A DNA stretch of 64,000 nucleotides from assembly GCF_007747995.1 (NCBI RefSeq), contig NZ_CP036276.1:1417001-1481000 (forward strand), in the 5' to 3' direction. The notes below the pieces were generated by a model, which saw only the letters and a program-made list of their open reading frames with translations, did no database searches and was not told the DNA's origin. Positions 47,406 through 56,636 of the stretch are shown here, one piece after another. Within the stretch, counting starts at the first letter, position 1, and each line of letters starts with the position of its first letter. The DNA comes from Symmachiella dynata (GTDB lineage Bacteria > Planctomycetota > Planctomycetia > Planctomycetales > Planctomycetaceae). A program made the translations under genes and the position numbers.

Positions 47406-48959
47406 ATGGCTTCGTCCAAGAACACCGGGCTTACGCTCACTTTGGTCTTCTTTGTGATCACGACGTTGATCAGCAGCGTGTGGGCGATCATGATGACCCA
47501 AGAAAACCAGGAGCGGTTGGCGACGCAGGAAGAAGACAAAAAAACAGCGGTCGAAGCCAATCAATTGGCCAAATCGACCTTAGATGACATCAACCAACTG
47601 AAAGCCCTGTTGGGGCATGATCATCCTGAAGTGGGTGATGCCAACGAGGAGCTCAAGGACGAAACCGTGATCGGTGCCGTGCTGAACGATTTGAAGACTT
47701 ACGGCGGCGACCTGCAAGAAGGGACGGTCTTGGCCACATTGCAGAATTTGCACGCCGCGTTGTCCTCTGCGAATCAGCAGTTGGCTCAAAAGCAAAAGAT
47801 GTACGACGAACTGCAGACGCGTTTTGCGATGTTGGACCAGACGAACAAAGACCAACTGGCAAAACTCGACGAAGCCCGCACAGCGGCAGAGCAGTCGTTG
47901 GCGGAGAACACGGAAACGCATCAAGACATTCTGGCCAAAAAAGACGATACGATTCGTGAGAAACAAGAAAGCGTCAATTCAGCGGAAGGCCGCGCCGAGG
48001 AAGCGGAGCAGAAGCTCGCCGACGTTTCGACGGATCTCGGCGAGCGGATTAAGCGTCAGAGCGCTCTCAATCGCCGCTTGTCGGGAGAGTTACGAGAGAT
48101 CAAGAAAGAAGAAGTCGAACGTCCTGACGGAGAAATTGTGAAGGCGAGCCGTGACAAACGGATGGTCTGGATCAATCTGGGAAGTTCAGATCGGCTGCCG
48201 AAACGAATGACGTTCAGTGTCTACAAGAAGGGACACAGCGGTATTGCCCGCACGAATGCCGACATCAAAGGCGCGATCGAAATCACTAAGATTCTCGGTC
48301 CTCACTTGGCAGAAGCCCGCGTGGTCGATGCCGATTTCCGGTTGCCAATCACGGACCGTGACCCGATTTACACGCCGCTGTGGAGTCCTGGCCGTACAGA
48401 GAAAATGGCGATTGTGGGCTTCGTGGATCTCGATGGTGACGGCCGCTCAGACCGTAAAAAGTTGCGAGAGCTAATCACCTCGTCCGGCGCTTCGGTCGTT
48501 ACGGAAATCTTGGATGATGGGACGACGATTCCGGAAGATGCCGATTTCAGTGAATTGATCTCAACCGATGTGAAATTCGTGATTCTGGGCGACATGCCCC
48601 GTCCTGAGGATTCCAGTGTTCCCAAAGAACGGCAGCAGATCCTCGACGTCTTGAGAGAATTCAACTCGATGCAAGAAGCTGCATTGGACAACGGTGTGCG
48701 TCTGGTTTCGCTGAGCGACTTCTTGAACTTCATCGGTTACAAAGCCGAACAACGCTTGTATCGTCCGGGCGACAAGCGGAAATATACACTCAAAAGCGGA
48801 TCACGCAGTGCGGCTGTGGATGAAACGATCATCCGCATGGGCGACGGCAGTTCCGGCCAGACCGCCGGGAAATACTCACGACACCCGCTGCTGAAAACGA
48901 GATCCTCTTCGGATCAAACATCCAAACGGTACAAGGCCGGCAGTAAGGATGACAAATAA
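47406..48959 (+). CDS. Coiled-coil membrane protein of unknown function
   Basis: A 517-residue protein. One N-terminal helix (LTLVFFVITTLISSVWAIMM), then about 200 residues of coiled coil rich in Gln, Glu, Ala and Lys (such as LAQKQKMYDELQTRFAMLDQ and SLAENTETHQDILAKKDDT). A folded C-terminal part follows (RMVWINLGSSDRLPKRMTFSVYKKG, then MAIVGFVDLDGDGRSDRKKL) and a basic, Ser-rich tail. AGGGTGA lies before the ATG at 47406. The topology suggests anchoring with a long stalk. No enzymatic motif; the second folded part has a BRCT-like feel I cannot confirm. A terminator follows. Confidence 0.75.
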   Translation: MASSKNTGLTLTLVFFVITTLISSVWAIMMTQENQERLATQEEDKKTAVEANQLAKSTLDDINQLKALLGHDHPEVGDANEELKDETVIGAVLNDLKTYGGDLQEGTVLATLQNLHAALSSANQQLAQKQKMYDELQTRFAMLDQTNKDQLAKLDEARTAAEQSLAENTETHQDILAKKDDTIREKQESVNSAEGRAEEAEQKLADVSTDLGERIKRQSALNRRLSGELREIKKEEVERPDGEIVKASRDKRMVWINLGSSDRLPKRMTFSVYKKGHSGIARTNADIKGAIEITKILGPHLAEARVVDADFRLPITDRDPIYTPLWSPGRTEKMAIVGFVDLDGDGRSDRKKLRELITSSGASVVTEILDDGTTIPEDADFSELISTDVKFVILGDMPRPEDSSVPKERQQILDVLREFNSMQEAALDNGVRLVSLSDFLNFIGYKAEQRLYRPGDKRKYTLKSGSRSAAVDETIIRMGDGSSGQTAGKYSRHPLLKTRSSSDQTSKRYKAGSKDDK

Positions 48960-49006
48960 CCGTTCACCTCACGGTGGCCGGTCAAAGGCGAATTGGATAG
49001 GACCTA

Positions 49007-49051
49007 ACAGGGTGAACCTTGGTTGAACACGGTTCGCCCTGTTTTTGTTTT
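49007..49051 (+). terminator. Rho-independent terminator after the coiled-coil gene
   Basis: ACAGGGTGAAC and GTTCGCCCTGT form an 11-base stem (one G-T pair) with a 14-base loop, followed by TTTTTGTTTT. Confidence 0.88.
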
Positions 49052-49133
49052 GCCCGGCGATCCGTTCTTGCTGTTCATTTCCCAAGTCACGTAACGCACA
49101 GACCCACCCCCAGTTGCTGAAGCTTTGTTTCGC

Positions 49134-50099
49134 ATGACAAGAGTTCTTATCACCGGCTCGGCGGGTTTCATTGGCTTTCATACAGCAAAGCGGTTGCTGG
49201 CGGATGGCTACGAAGTGGCTGGGGTCGATTCTCTGAACGACTACTATGCTCCGCGGCTCAAGGAAGCGCGACACGCGGATATCGCGGTGGCCTATCCCCA
49301 GTTTCAAGCCCATACCATGGACTTGTGCGATATTGGCCGCGTTGTGGAATTGTTCGAGCAATTCCAACCCGATTTGGTTTGCCATCTGGCAGCGCAGCCC
49401 GGCATTCGTTATTCGCTGACGCATCCGTTGACGTACGGCGAGCGAAACCTGACCGCCTTTATGAATGTCTTGGAAGCTGCCAAGAACCAAAAGGTCGCAC
49501 GGTTTGTCTACGCCTCCAGTTCCAGCGTCTATGGCGGGAACGAGAAGCTGCCGTACTCCGAAAGCGACACGGTGGATCAGCCGATGAGCATCTATGCCGC
49601 CACCAAGCGCTCCAACGAGTTATTGGCCGGCACGTACAGCCGTCTCTTTGATTTTCAGACGATCGGACTACGGTTGTTTACGGTGTACGGACCGTGGGGA
49701 CGTCCCGATATGGCGCTTTGGAAATTCACCGAGTCGATTCTGGCCGGCCGACCCATCAGCGTTTACAACAATGGCGAAATGTTTCGCGACTTCACGTATG
49801 TGGAGGACATTGTCGAGGGGATCCGGGCGACATTGCAGGCGCCCGGCTTAGCTGCGGCTGAGGTCATCAATTTGGGCAATCACCGTGCGGAGTCGATCAT
49901 GGATTTGATTGCCGAGATCGAACGGGCCACCGGGAAAGAGGCGATCAAGCAGCTCGAGCCGTTGCAGCCCGGCGAACCGGTGCGGACTTTCGCCGATATC
50001 GACAAAGCCCGCCGGTTGTTGGATTTCGCGCCGCGGACTACGATTGCCGACGGCGTGCCGCGGTTCGTAGACTGGTACAGACAATGGACCGGCGATTGA
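49134..50099 (+). CDS. UDP-glucuronate 4-epimerase-like SDR
   Basis: A 321-residue extended short-chain dehydrogenase. NAD loop TGSAGFIG near 7, YASSSSVYGG, catalytic YAATK near 152, and YGPWGRPDMALWKFT with RDFTYVEDIVEG; the last two are typical of UDP-glucuronate 4-epimerases that make UDP-galacturonate for polysaccharide. ATG at 49134 begins the MTRVLITG strand. It lies 116 bases before the UDP-xylose-synthase-like gene, which uses the same substrate. Confidence 0.88.
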   Translation: MTRVLITGSAGFIGFHTAKRLLADGYEVAGVDSLNDYYAPRLKEARHADIAVAYPQFQAHTMDLCDIGRVVELFEQFQPDLVCHLAAQPGIRYSLTHPLTYGERNLTAFMNVLEAAKNQKVARFVYASSSSVYGGNEKLPYSESDTVDQPMSIYAATKRSNELLAGTYSRLFDFQTIGLRLFTVYGPWGRPDMALWKFTESILAGRPISVYNNGEMFRDFTYVEDIVEGIRATLQAPGLAAAEVINLGNHRAESIMDLIAEIERATGKEAIKQLEPLQPGEPVRTFADIDKARRLLDFAPRTTIADGVPRFVDWYRQWTGD

Positions 50100-50214
50100 G
50101 ATCATGGTGCTGACTGTTACTGAGTCTGCAATGGACACGTTGATTGCGCGCGGCCAACCGGCGCATCACGGCAATGCATATACCCATTAGGTTCGTAGAA
50201 CGGGACGATCGACG

Positions 50215-51150
50215 ATGACGACGACACTTGTGACCGGCGGCGCCGGTTTTTTGGGCAGCCATCTTTGCGACCGGCTGATCGAACGGGGCGACGAGGTGAT
50301 CTGCGTCGACAACTTTTTTACCGGCGGCAAACGGAACATCGAACATCTGTTGGATCATCCGCGCTTTGAGTTGATCCGCCACGATATTGTGCATCCGCTG
50401 CATGTGGAGTGCGATCAAATTTTCAATCTCGCTTGTCCGGCCTCGCCTCCCGCCTATCAATACAATCCGATCAAAACGATCAAGACCTCCACGGTCGGGA
50501 TGGTCAATGTCCTGGGGTTGGCCAAGCGTTGTCGCGCGCGTGTTTTGCAATCGTCAACGTCGGAAGTCTATGGCGATCCACACGTGCATCCGCAGACGGA
50601 AGATTATTGGGGGCATGTGAATCCCATCGGGCCGCGCAGTTGCTACGACGAAGGGAAACGGGTCGCAGAGTCGCTATGCGTCAATTACCACCGCGAGAAC
50701 GGCGTAGACGTCCGCATCGTGCGGATCTTCAATACCTATGGACCACGGATGGATCCGCAAGACGGGCGGGTGATTTCGAATTTCATCAATCAGGCGATCC
50801 AGGACGAGCCGATTACGATCTACGGCGACGGCAGCCATTCCCGATCGTTTTGTTATGTGGATGACTTGATCGAAGCCATGTTGCGGATGATGGAACAGAC
50901 TGAAACCATTGGCCCGGTGAATATCGGCAACCCCACGGAAACCAGTCTGTTGGACCTTGCGCAAACGATTCGCAGCATCACGAATTCCCAATCAGAAATC
51001 ACACATCATCCGTTGCCGCAGGACGATCCCAAACAACGCTGCCCGGATATTACGCTGGCAAAAAAAGTTCTCGACTGGACGCCACAAGTTGAGTTGCGGC
51101 CCGGTTTGGAAAAAACGATCGCGCATTACCGCAGCCTGTTGGAGAGCTAA
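50215..51150 (+). CDS. UDP-glucuronate decarboxylase (UDP-xylose synthase)-like SDR
   Basis: A 311-residue extended [18 protein letters not shown] at the N-terminus, [38 protein letters not shown] and catalytic [11 protein letters not shown] near 142. YNPIKT and the ACPASP stretch are hallmarks of UDP-glucuronate decarboxylases, which make UDP-xylose. Working on the same pool as the upstream epimerase, it suggests synthesis of a xylose- and galacturonate-containing glycan. Confidence 0.93.
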   Translation: MTTTLVTGGAGFLGSHLCDRLIERGDEVICVDNFFTGGKRNIEHLLDHPRFELIRHDIVHPLHVECDQIFNLACPASPPAYQYNPIKTIKTSTVGMVNVLGLAKRCRARVLQSSTSEVYGDPHVHPQTEDYWGHVNPIGPRSCYDEGKRVAESLCVNYHRENGVDVRIVRIFNTYGPRMDPQDGRVISNFINQAIQDEPITIYGDGSHSRSFCYVDDLIEAMLRMMEQTETIGPVNIGNPTETSLLDLAQTIRSITNSQSEITHHPLPQDDPKQRCPDITLAKKVLDWTPQVELRPGLEKTIAHYRSLLES

Positions 51151-51293
51151 ATCCCTCGGCAACAGCAGTCAGTTGCGCGAGCGGTGTTGCACCGTCGCAG
51201 GCAATCTGGGAGATTATGCGATCGTCGTCGCGGAGGCCTCCTCGCCGGTTTGCGGCGACGCGTTTGATTGAAGTCCAGTCACTATTGAAATCG

Positions 51294-51316
51294 CACTGGC
51301 GGACAAGCCGCCAGTG
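51294..51316. repeat. Interspersed palindrome, copy 2
   Basis: Same CACTGGCGG-ACAAG-CCGCCAGTG hairpin as at 17750-17772, with identical bases for several positions on either side (TCGC before within a few bases, GCACCC after). It lies in the leader of the SDR gene starting at 51373. Confidence 0.7.
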
Positions 51317-51372
51317 GCACCCTATTCCCAACGGAACGGGAATGGCGTTCTCAGGACGCAAGGAGGTCAGCC

Positions 51373-52386
51373 ATCGCCGATCAACAGAAAATCATGCTCG
51401 TCACCGGTGCCACCGGGTTTGTTGGCAGTCACGTGGTGCAGCGGGCGATTGAAGCAGGCTATTCGCCGCGGGCGCTCGTCCGCGAGTCCAGCAATCGAGC
51501 ACTGCTTGATGAATGGGGCGTGGAACAGGTCGTCGGCGATTTTTTTGATCACGACGCACTCAAAAAAGCGGTCGACGGCGTGAGTGCCATTGTGCACTGC
51601 GCGGCCAAGGTGGGGGACTGGGGGCCGATCGACGACTACCGCGCCGTGAACGTCCGCGGCTTGGAACATCTATTGGTTGAGGCCGAAGCGGCCGGCAGCT
51701 TAGAGCGGTTCATCCAAGTCAGTTCCTTGGGGGTTTACGAAGGCCGCGACCATCACGGGACCGATGAAAGCGAACCGGCGACCCTCACCGGAATGGACGG
51801 CTATACGCTCACCAAGGCCGAGGCGGAACGGCTGGTGCTGGAACATGTTCGCGACAACAGCCTGCCCGCAACGGTGGTCCGGCCGGGATTCATCTACGGC
51901 CCGCGCGATCAAACCGTGCTGCCGCGATTGTTGGAGCGGCTCAAGATCGGACAGGTGAAGTTCTTCGGTTCCGGTGATCAACTTTTAAACAACACCTACG
52001 TGGGCAATCTGGTCGACGCGATTTTCCTCTGCCTGGAGAAGCCGGAGACGATTGGCGAAGTGTTCAACATCACCGACGGCCAACTGGTCAGCAAGAAGCA
52101 TTACATCTCCTCGGTCGCCGAATTGGCCGGTTACCCGGTGCCAACCGGATCGGTCCCGCTGGGAGTGGCGCGGTTTTTGACCAAAGCCTCGGAACGGGTC
52201 TATCGGCTATTGGGCAAAAAAGAAGCGCCACTGTTATCCAACGCGCGGTTCAAGTTCCTGGGCCTGAACCTCGATTTCTCCATCGAAAAAGCCCGCCGCC
52301 AACTCGGCTACGATCCGCAGGTGACGTTCGATGAAGGCGTGCGACGGATGATGGAGTGGTACAAGACTAATAGCGACGCAGCATAA
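51373..52386 (+). CDS. Extended SDR, 3-beta-HSD/OleD-like, apparent ATC start
   Basis: NAD(P)-dependent sugar or sterol-type dehydrogenase. Nucleotide loop TGATGFVGSHV, IVHCAAKVGDWG, SSLGVYEG, catalytic YTLTKAEAE, and RPGFIYGPRDQT. The tail PLGVARFLTKASERVYRLLG is like 3-beta-hydroxysteroid dehydrogenase or OleD-type relatives, so a hydroxy-acid or isoprenoid substrate is as likely as a nucleotide sugar. A perfect AAGGAGGT at 51360-51367 sits five bases before an ATC at 51373 in frame. The first ATG (51394) is 26 bases beyond that site. An ATC-initiated protein would begin (M)ADQQKIMLVTG, a normal SDR N-terminus. Confidence 0.85.
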   Translation: MADQQKIMLVTGATGFVGSHVVQRAIEAGYSPRALVRESSNRALLDEWGVEQVVGDFFDHDALKKAVDGVSAIVHCAAKVGDWGPIDDYRAVNVRGLEHLLVEAEAAGSLERFIQVSSLGVYEGRDHHGTDESEPATLTGMDGYTLTKAEAERLVLEHVRDNSLPATVVRPGFIYGPRDQTVLPRLLERLKIGQVKFFGSGDQLLNNTYVGNLVDAIFLCLEKPETIGEVFNITDGQLVSKKHYISSVAELAGYPVPTGSVPLGVARFLTKASERVYRLLGKKEAPLLSNARFKFLGLNLDFSIEKARRQLGYDPQVTFDEGVRRMMEWYKTNSDAA

Positions 52387-52411
52387 TAACAGTCACGCTG
52401 CGTCGCCTTTT
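52373..52411 (+). terminator. Rho-independent terminator overlapping the SDR gene end
   Basis: GCGACGCAGC and GCTGCGTCGC form a perfect 10-base stem with a 14-base loop, followed by CTTTT. The left arm encodes the last residues of the SDR gene. It separates it from the convergent propeller gene. Confidence 0.8.
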
Positions 52412-52428
52412 GGATCACGCTCTTGAGG

Positions 52429-53661
52429 CTACTGTCGCACGTCGTAACAAAGCAGCACGTCCATGTCGCGCAGGTAGAGCTTGCCGTCGGCAATGACCGG
52501 GTGGGGCCAGGCGTTGTAGTCGCTTCGCTCGGGTTGGTCGAAGCGGCCGGTTTCGACGAATTTCTCGGGGTTGGCTTCGACCAGGGCGACGGGGCCTTTT
52601 TCGCCGCGTAAATACAGGTGTCCATCGGCGTAGACCAAAGCTCCTTTGCCAACGGAACGCTCGGCCCATTTGACGTCGCCGGTCGTTAGGTCCATACAGG
52701 TCCAAACGTTGTTGTTGGCACCGTAGATGTAGCCATCGACGATCACCATGCCGCCATGATGGTTTTTCATCATCGGTGTTTTGTACATGAATTCTGATTC
52801 GACGCTGTCCCCATCGGCATTGAGTTTTAGCAGCGCGCCGCCCGTGCCGTAGCCCGACGCGGTGAAGACATAATCGCCGGTCAGCAGCGCTGTGGAACAG
52901 TTGGCAACCGGGTTGGCCGAGGCGGTATTGCTCCACAGGAATTGACCGTTGTCGGCGCGAATCCCAATGGTTGCATCACTCGTGAATTGCACGTATTGCT
53001 TCACTCCGCCAGCTGTGGTGATCACGGCCGACGCATACCCCGCGCGGGCTTTGTCTTTGGTGATCGAGGTCCAAATCTCTTTGCCGGTTTTTTTGTCGAG
53101 GGCAACAACGGTGCCTTTGCTGCCGCCGGGCGTGCAGATCAGCCGGTCGCCATCGATCAACACCGATTCGCTGATGCCCCATTTGATGTTTTCGCCGTCG
53201 TACTCATCCAGGATATTCAACTTCCAAACCACGTCGTGTGTCGTGCGGTTGATGCAGGCTAGATTGCCGCTGCCGCCCAACACATAGAGAAAATCGCCGT
53301 CGATCGTCGGTGTACCGCGGGGACCGTTGCCGCGACCTTGTTCGTAGGCTTCGCCGATTGCAGTTTGCCAGAGGATCTTTCCCGTTTTTTCATTCAGAGC
53401 GAAAACTTGTTCTTGCCCGTCGAGGTTGCCCATTGTGTAGAGGGTTCCACCGCTGACGGAAACGGTCGAGAATCCTTCGCCGATGCCGTGGGTTGTCCAC
53501 AACAATTTTGGACCCTCTTCGGGCCAAGAGGTCAGCAGCCCGGTTTCGGAGGAGCGGTTGTCGCGATGGGGACCGCGAAACTGTGTCCACTCTTCCGCGT
53601 GAAGCGACGCAGCTGTGAAAAATAACAAGCTCAGCACACCGGCAGACACAATCCGTCTCAT
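52429..53661 (-). CDS. Secreted PQQ-like beta-propeller protein
   Basis: A 410-residue exported propeller. Signal peptide (VSAGVLSLLFFTAASLHAEE) then WTQFRGPHRDNRS and blades such as GKILWQTAIGEAYEQ, TTHDVVWKLNILDEYD, GKEIWTSITKDKARAG and GDVKWAERSVG. WxQFRGPxRdg is the usual opening of this large planctomycete family. Quinoprotein metal ligands are not apparent. AGGAGA eight bases before the ATG fixes the start. Monocistronic and convergent with the SDR gene. Confidence 0.9.
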   Translation of the reverse strand: MRRIVSAGVLSLLFFTAASLHAEEWTQFRGPHRDNRSSETGLLTSWPEEGPKLLWTTHGIGEGFSTVSVSGGTLYTMGNLDGQEQVFALNEKTGKILWQTAIGEAYEQGRGNGPRGTPTIDGDFLYVLGGSGNLACINRTTHDVVWKLNILDEYDGENIKWGISESVLIDGDRLICTPGGSKGTVVALDKKTGKEIWTSITKDKARAGYASAVITTAGGVKQYVQFTSDATIGIRADNGQFLWSNTASANPVANCSTALLTGDYVFTASGYGTGGALLKLNADGDSVESEFMYKTPMMKNHHGGMVIVDGYIYGANNNVWTCMDLTTGDVKWAERSVGKGALVYADGHLYLRGEKGPVALVEANPEKFVETGRFDQPERSDYNAWPHPVIADGKLYLRDMDVLLCYDVRQ

Positions 53662-53877
53662 CGTTGATTCTCCTGGGTTCGATCAAAATAGAGCGCCGGA
53701 CGCGAGCATCGTCGCGGGGATGTTCGACGTGCCAACAAGGTGTCGGCATGATAAGGCATCGGTCGAAGCACTGACAATTTCAGGCGCGTCAGTACAATCC
53801 GATTTTCAAAGACACTCTACAAACCATAAGCCGGTTCCCTCAAGTCTTATCCCTTTTCTGATATACTCGCCGACGAC

Positions 53878-54807
53878 ATGACAAATTCCTCCCGTCAAAC
53901 CCGAGCCGGCTTGCTGTTCGTCGCACCCTGGTTGGTGGGTTTGTTGTTGTTGACCATATATCCGTTTTTGCAGTCGTTGTATTGGAGTTTTTGCCGCTAC
54001 GACCTGTTGAATGATCCGCAATGGATCGGTGTCGAAAACTATCGGCGGTTGGCGGCGGAGATCGAGCGGGGCGACGAGTTTGGGCAGGCGCTGTGGAATA
54101 CGGTTTATTACGCGGCGCTGGCGGTGCCGGGTAGTGTGTTGCTGGGTGTGGGATTGGCTGTGGCGCTCAACTTGCGGGTGCGGGGACAGGCGGTTTATCG
54201 CACACTGTTTTTTATCCCCTCGATCGTGCCGACGGTGGCGACCTCGATCCTTTGGCTATGGTTGCTGAATCCCACGCGCGGACTGGTGAACCGTCTGCTT
54301 GCGCCGACCGGATGGGCGCCCACTTGGCTGAATAACGCGGCCGAAGCGTTTAGCCCGGCCCAGTTGTGGGCGGGGACGGCGGGTCTCGGCTCGAAGGATG
54401 CGTTGGCGTTGATGACGCTGTGGGGTGTGGGAAACTTCATGATCATCTATCTGGCCGCCCTGGGCAATATTCCACGCGAGTTGTACGAGGCGGCCCAATT
54501 GGACGGGGCGGGCCGTGTGCGGCAATTTACGGCGGTGACGCTCCCGCATTTAACGCCGGTGATCTTTTTTAACGTCGTGATGGGGCTGGTAGCGGCCGTA
54601 CAGTACTTCACGCAGGCCTATGTGGTCAGCGGCGGGAGCGGCGGCCCGGAAGGCTCAACACGCGTGCTCTCGCTACACATCTTCCTGTGGGGCTTTAAGT
54701 ACCTCGACGCGGGTTACGCCAGTGCGGCGGCCTGGGTGCTGTTCGTGCTCGTGGCGGCTGTGACGTTACTGCTGTTCCGCTCCGCACGCCGGTGGGTGCA
54801 CTATTAG
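53878..54807 (+). CDS. Solitary sugar ABC transporter permease (MalF/UgpA-like)
   Basis: A 309-residue protein with six helices. The opening AGLLFVAPWLVGLLLLTIYP and the cytoplasmic EAA loop (ELYEAAQLDGAGRVRQF near 205) that contacts the ATPase are typical of carbohydrate-type permeases. No second permease, ATPase or binding protein is nearby, so it must pair with subunits elsewhere or be a remnant of a transporter. The EAA loop is intact. A TATACT box at 53862 lies only about ten bases before the ATG and there is no clear ribosome site, so the message may be nearly leaderless. Confidence 0.88.
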   Translation: MTNSSRQTRAGLLFVAPWLVGLLLLTIYPFLQSLYWSFCRYDLLNDPQWIGVENYRRLAAEIERGDEFGQALWNTVYYAALAVPGSVLLGVGLAVALNLRVRGQAVYRTLFFIPSIVPTVATSILWLWLLNPTRGLVNRLLAPTGWAPTWLNNAAEAFSPAQLWAGTAGLGSKDALALMTLWGVGNFMIIYLAALGNIPRELYEAAQLDGAGRVRQFTAVTLPHLTPVIFFNVVMGLVAAVQYFTQAYVVSGGSGGPEGSTRVLSLHIFLWGFKYLDAGYASAAAWVLFVLVAAVTLLLFRSARRWVHY

Positions 54808-55139
54808 GCTGCTGGTTCTGCTCAGTGACTGTACCGCTCCATCCTCGGGGGCATCCCTCGAGGGGGCGCAGCGATCACAGCCCTCTGCTTGCTGCTGAGG
54901 CCCTCACACGTCAAGACGAGGATCAAGGCCCGGTAGGCAATCGAAGCCGGTATCCGCCTGATGCAGGACAATGGGGGCCTTGGAGGAGGATTGCTTGGCG
55001 GGTGGTCCTTGGGAGTAAGGCAACAAGGGGAGGAGGGCAACAAGCAGGGTAAGGCGCAATAAAAAACGCCCTCGGAGAACATTTCTCCGAGGGCGATATT
55101 TAACAGACTATTCAGCTATCGAATTCAGATGGAACTGAA
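54808..55139. other. Gene-free convergent region
   Basis: About 330 bases between the permease gene and the convergent PEP-CTERM gene. It is GC-rich with purine-rich plus-strand runs (for example GGGGAGGAGGGC near 55026). Apart from the minus-strand terminator at 55061-55095 nothing is recognised. Confidence 0.4.
55061..55095 (-). terminator. Rho-independent terminator of the PEP-CTERM gene
   Basis: On the minus strand CGCCCTCGGAGAA pairs with TTCTCCGAGGGCG (13-base perfect stem, three-base loop) and is followed by six T residues. It lies 44 bases beyond the stop codon. Confidence 0.93.
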
Positions 55140-56099
55140 TTAGGCAGCTTTTTTGGCGTTGCGACGACGACGGGCGGCAACACCGACCAAAGCGACACCA
55201 CCGAGTGACAGCAGAACAAAGCTGCTCGGCTCGGGGACGACCTCGAATGTCGAGGAACCGTCGATGGCAGCTTGGACGTCGATACCGGTTCCCCAACCAT
55301 TTGAGAATCCGGGGAAGACAGCGTCGATGTTTGACGGCAAGGTTCCGGGGTATCCGGGTTCACCAGGCAGCGGCGGCAGCGGCTCATCGTCGGTTGTGAC
55401 GTACATCAGCAAGTTGCCAACCAATTCGGTGATTTCACCAGCCAAGAAGCCCAAGACCGGATCTGAGGTCAAGACAGAACCGAATTCTGTGGATCCAGCA
55501 ACTCCGGCACCGGCGAACGAGATGATGCCCGTTCCGGGGACCAAAGTGAAGGAGGCTACAGGAGTACCATCGACCCAAGTCGAAGCATCACCGGAGTTGT
55601 AGTTTCCAGTTCCCGCTGCGGCGGGATCAATGTTGTCAACATAGAAGTTGACGGTCACTGCAGTCAGTGCGACTTGGAAGTTGTTGTTGTCGACGACGTT
55701 GAACATCACGCCCATTGCGTCAACAGTGGCTGTCAATTCCAGGAAGGAAAGACCTCCACCAACGCCTGTTCCGCTGATCGGCGGGATAAGCGGGGAGTAT
55801 GCATTGGTCGGGCCAGTCAAGTAGCTTGTCGCCACAACGCCACCGACGGTGTGAACGGCATCGCCATTGGTGGCATTGCCAGCACCGAGGTGGTTCGACG
55901 CAACCGCACCCGAGAACGTGAGGCGGGTGATGTCGGTGACATCGTTGTAGGTATTACCATTTCCGTTGGCGTTATCGAAAACGCTAAAGTTCATGTCGAC
56001 GGGGCTGTTGAAGCCAATCCCGAATTGGGCTTGGGCTTTCGTTCCGGGCATCAACAAAGCAGCTGCGACCAAGCTGGCCACGAAAAGTGATTTCTTCAT
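55140..56099 (-). CDS. PEP-CTERM sorting-domain protein
   Basis: A 319-residue exported protein. Signal peptide (SLFVASLVAAALLMPGTKAQA), a Gly/Asn/Asp-rich beta domain, and a C-terminal PEP-CTERM tail: VPEPSS, then the FVLLSLGGVALVGVAA helix, then ARRRRNAKK. This tail is recognised by exosortase, which anchors or releases surface proteins, usually with exopolysaccharide. No exosortase gene is in this window. AAGG is present before the ATG. Strong terminator downstream. Function of the mature domain unknown. Confidence 0.93.
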   Translation of the reverse strand: MKKSLFVASLVAAALLMPGTKAQAQFGIGFNSPVDMNFSVFDNANGNGNTYNDVTDITRLTFSGAVASNHLGAGNATNGDAVHTVGGVVATSYLTGPTNAYSPLIPPISGTGVGGGLSFLELTATVDAMGVMFNVVDNNNFQVALTAVTVNFYVDNIDPAAAGTGNYNSGDASTWVDGTPVASFTLVPGTGIISFAGAGVAGSTEFGSVLTSDPVLGFLAGEITELVGNLLMYVTTDDEPLPPLPGEPGYPGTLPSNIDAVFPGFSNGWGTGIDVQAAIDGSSTFEVVPEPSSFVLLSLGGVALVGVAARRRRNAKKAA

Positions 56100-56140
56100 T
56101 TTTCAAACCTTAAGTTGCTAGTTTTTTAAGTAATTGAGCG

Positions 56141-56155
56141 GCCAGATCATCTGGC
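56141..56155. promoter_or_regulatory. Dyad-symmetric site upstream of the PEP-CTERM gene
   Basis: GCCAGAT-C-ATCTGGC, a perfect 7+7 palindrome about 42 bases before the ATG of the PEP-CTERM gene, in an AT-rich leader. Position and symmetry fit an operator for a dimeric regulator or a short mRNA hairpin; neither is proven. Confidence 0.35.
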
Positions 56156-56207
56156 AACTCGATGCAAAATCGTGTCTCTGTTTACTACTGTTCGATTTGC
56201 GAAAAAA

Positions 56208-56636
56208 CTAGCCGACGCGGGGCGGTCGGAACAGCCGGTCCACATGTGGCGGGGGCCGTGAGGTTTGAGAAGCGATGGCCAAGCGGGCCGTTAGTTGATT
56301 TTGTGAGACTTCCACCGGTAATAGCAGTCCGGCGATCGGCATAGGGGACCCGGTCCCACTCACTGAGGGGGTGCCAATTCCAGAACTGACATCCATAGTG
56401 CCCTTGACGGCCAAGGGGCCGAACATTTGCAGCAGGGCTTCGGGAGTTACCGGTTTACGTGGGGTGTCAGCCGTTGCGGCGGACGAACCCGATTGGCCCG
56501 AATCGACGAGGCACAGATCGGGCACTTGAGTGACATCAGTGATATAACCGGCGCGAGCATTCGACGACAGGCCCGTTAAGAGGGCCATGCAGCCGAGAAT
56601 CAGAACCCAATTGTAGGCTCTCCGTCGCATGTTCAT
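56208..56636 (-). CDS. Small secreted hypothetical protein
   Basis: About 142 residues. A signal peptide (YNWVLILGCMALLTGLSSNARA) precedes a polar region rich in Ser, Thr, Gly and Pro. No domain recognised. The exact ATG (56636 or 56630) is unclear because no good ribosome site is visible. It ends about 108 bases before the start of the PEP-CTERM gene on the same strand, and could be cotranscribed with it. Confidence 0.5.
   Translation of the reverse strand: MNMRRRAYNWVLILGCMALLTGLSSNARAGYITDVTQVPDLCLVDSGQSGSSAATADTPRKPVTPEALLQMFGPLAVKGTMDVSSGIGTPSVSGTGSPMPIAGLLLPVEVSQNQLTARLAIASQTSRPPPHVDRLFRPPRVG

Noticed and set aside
54808-55139. Small gene in the convergent gap
   Set aside because: The open frames there are short, purine-biased and lack ribosome sites; only the terminator is supported.
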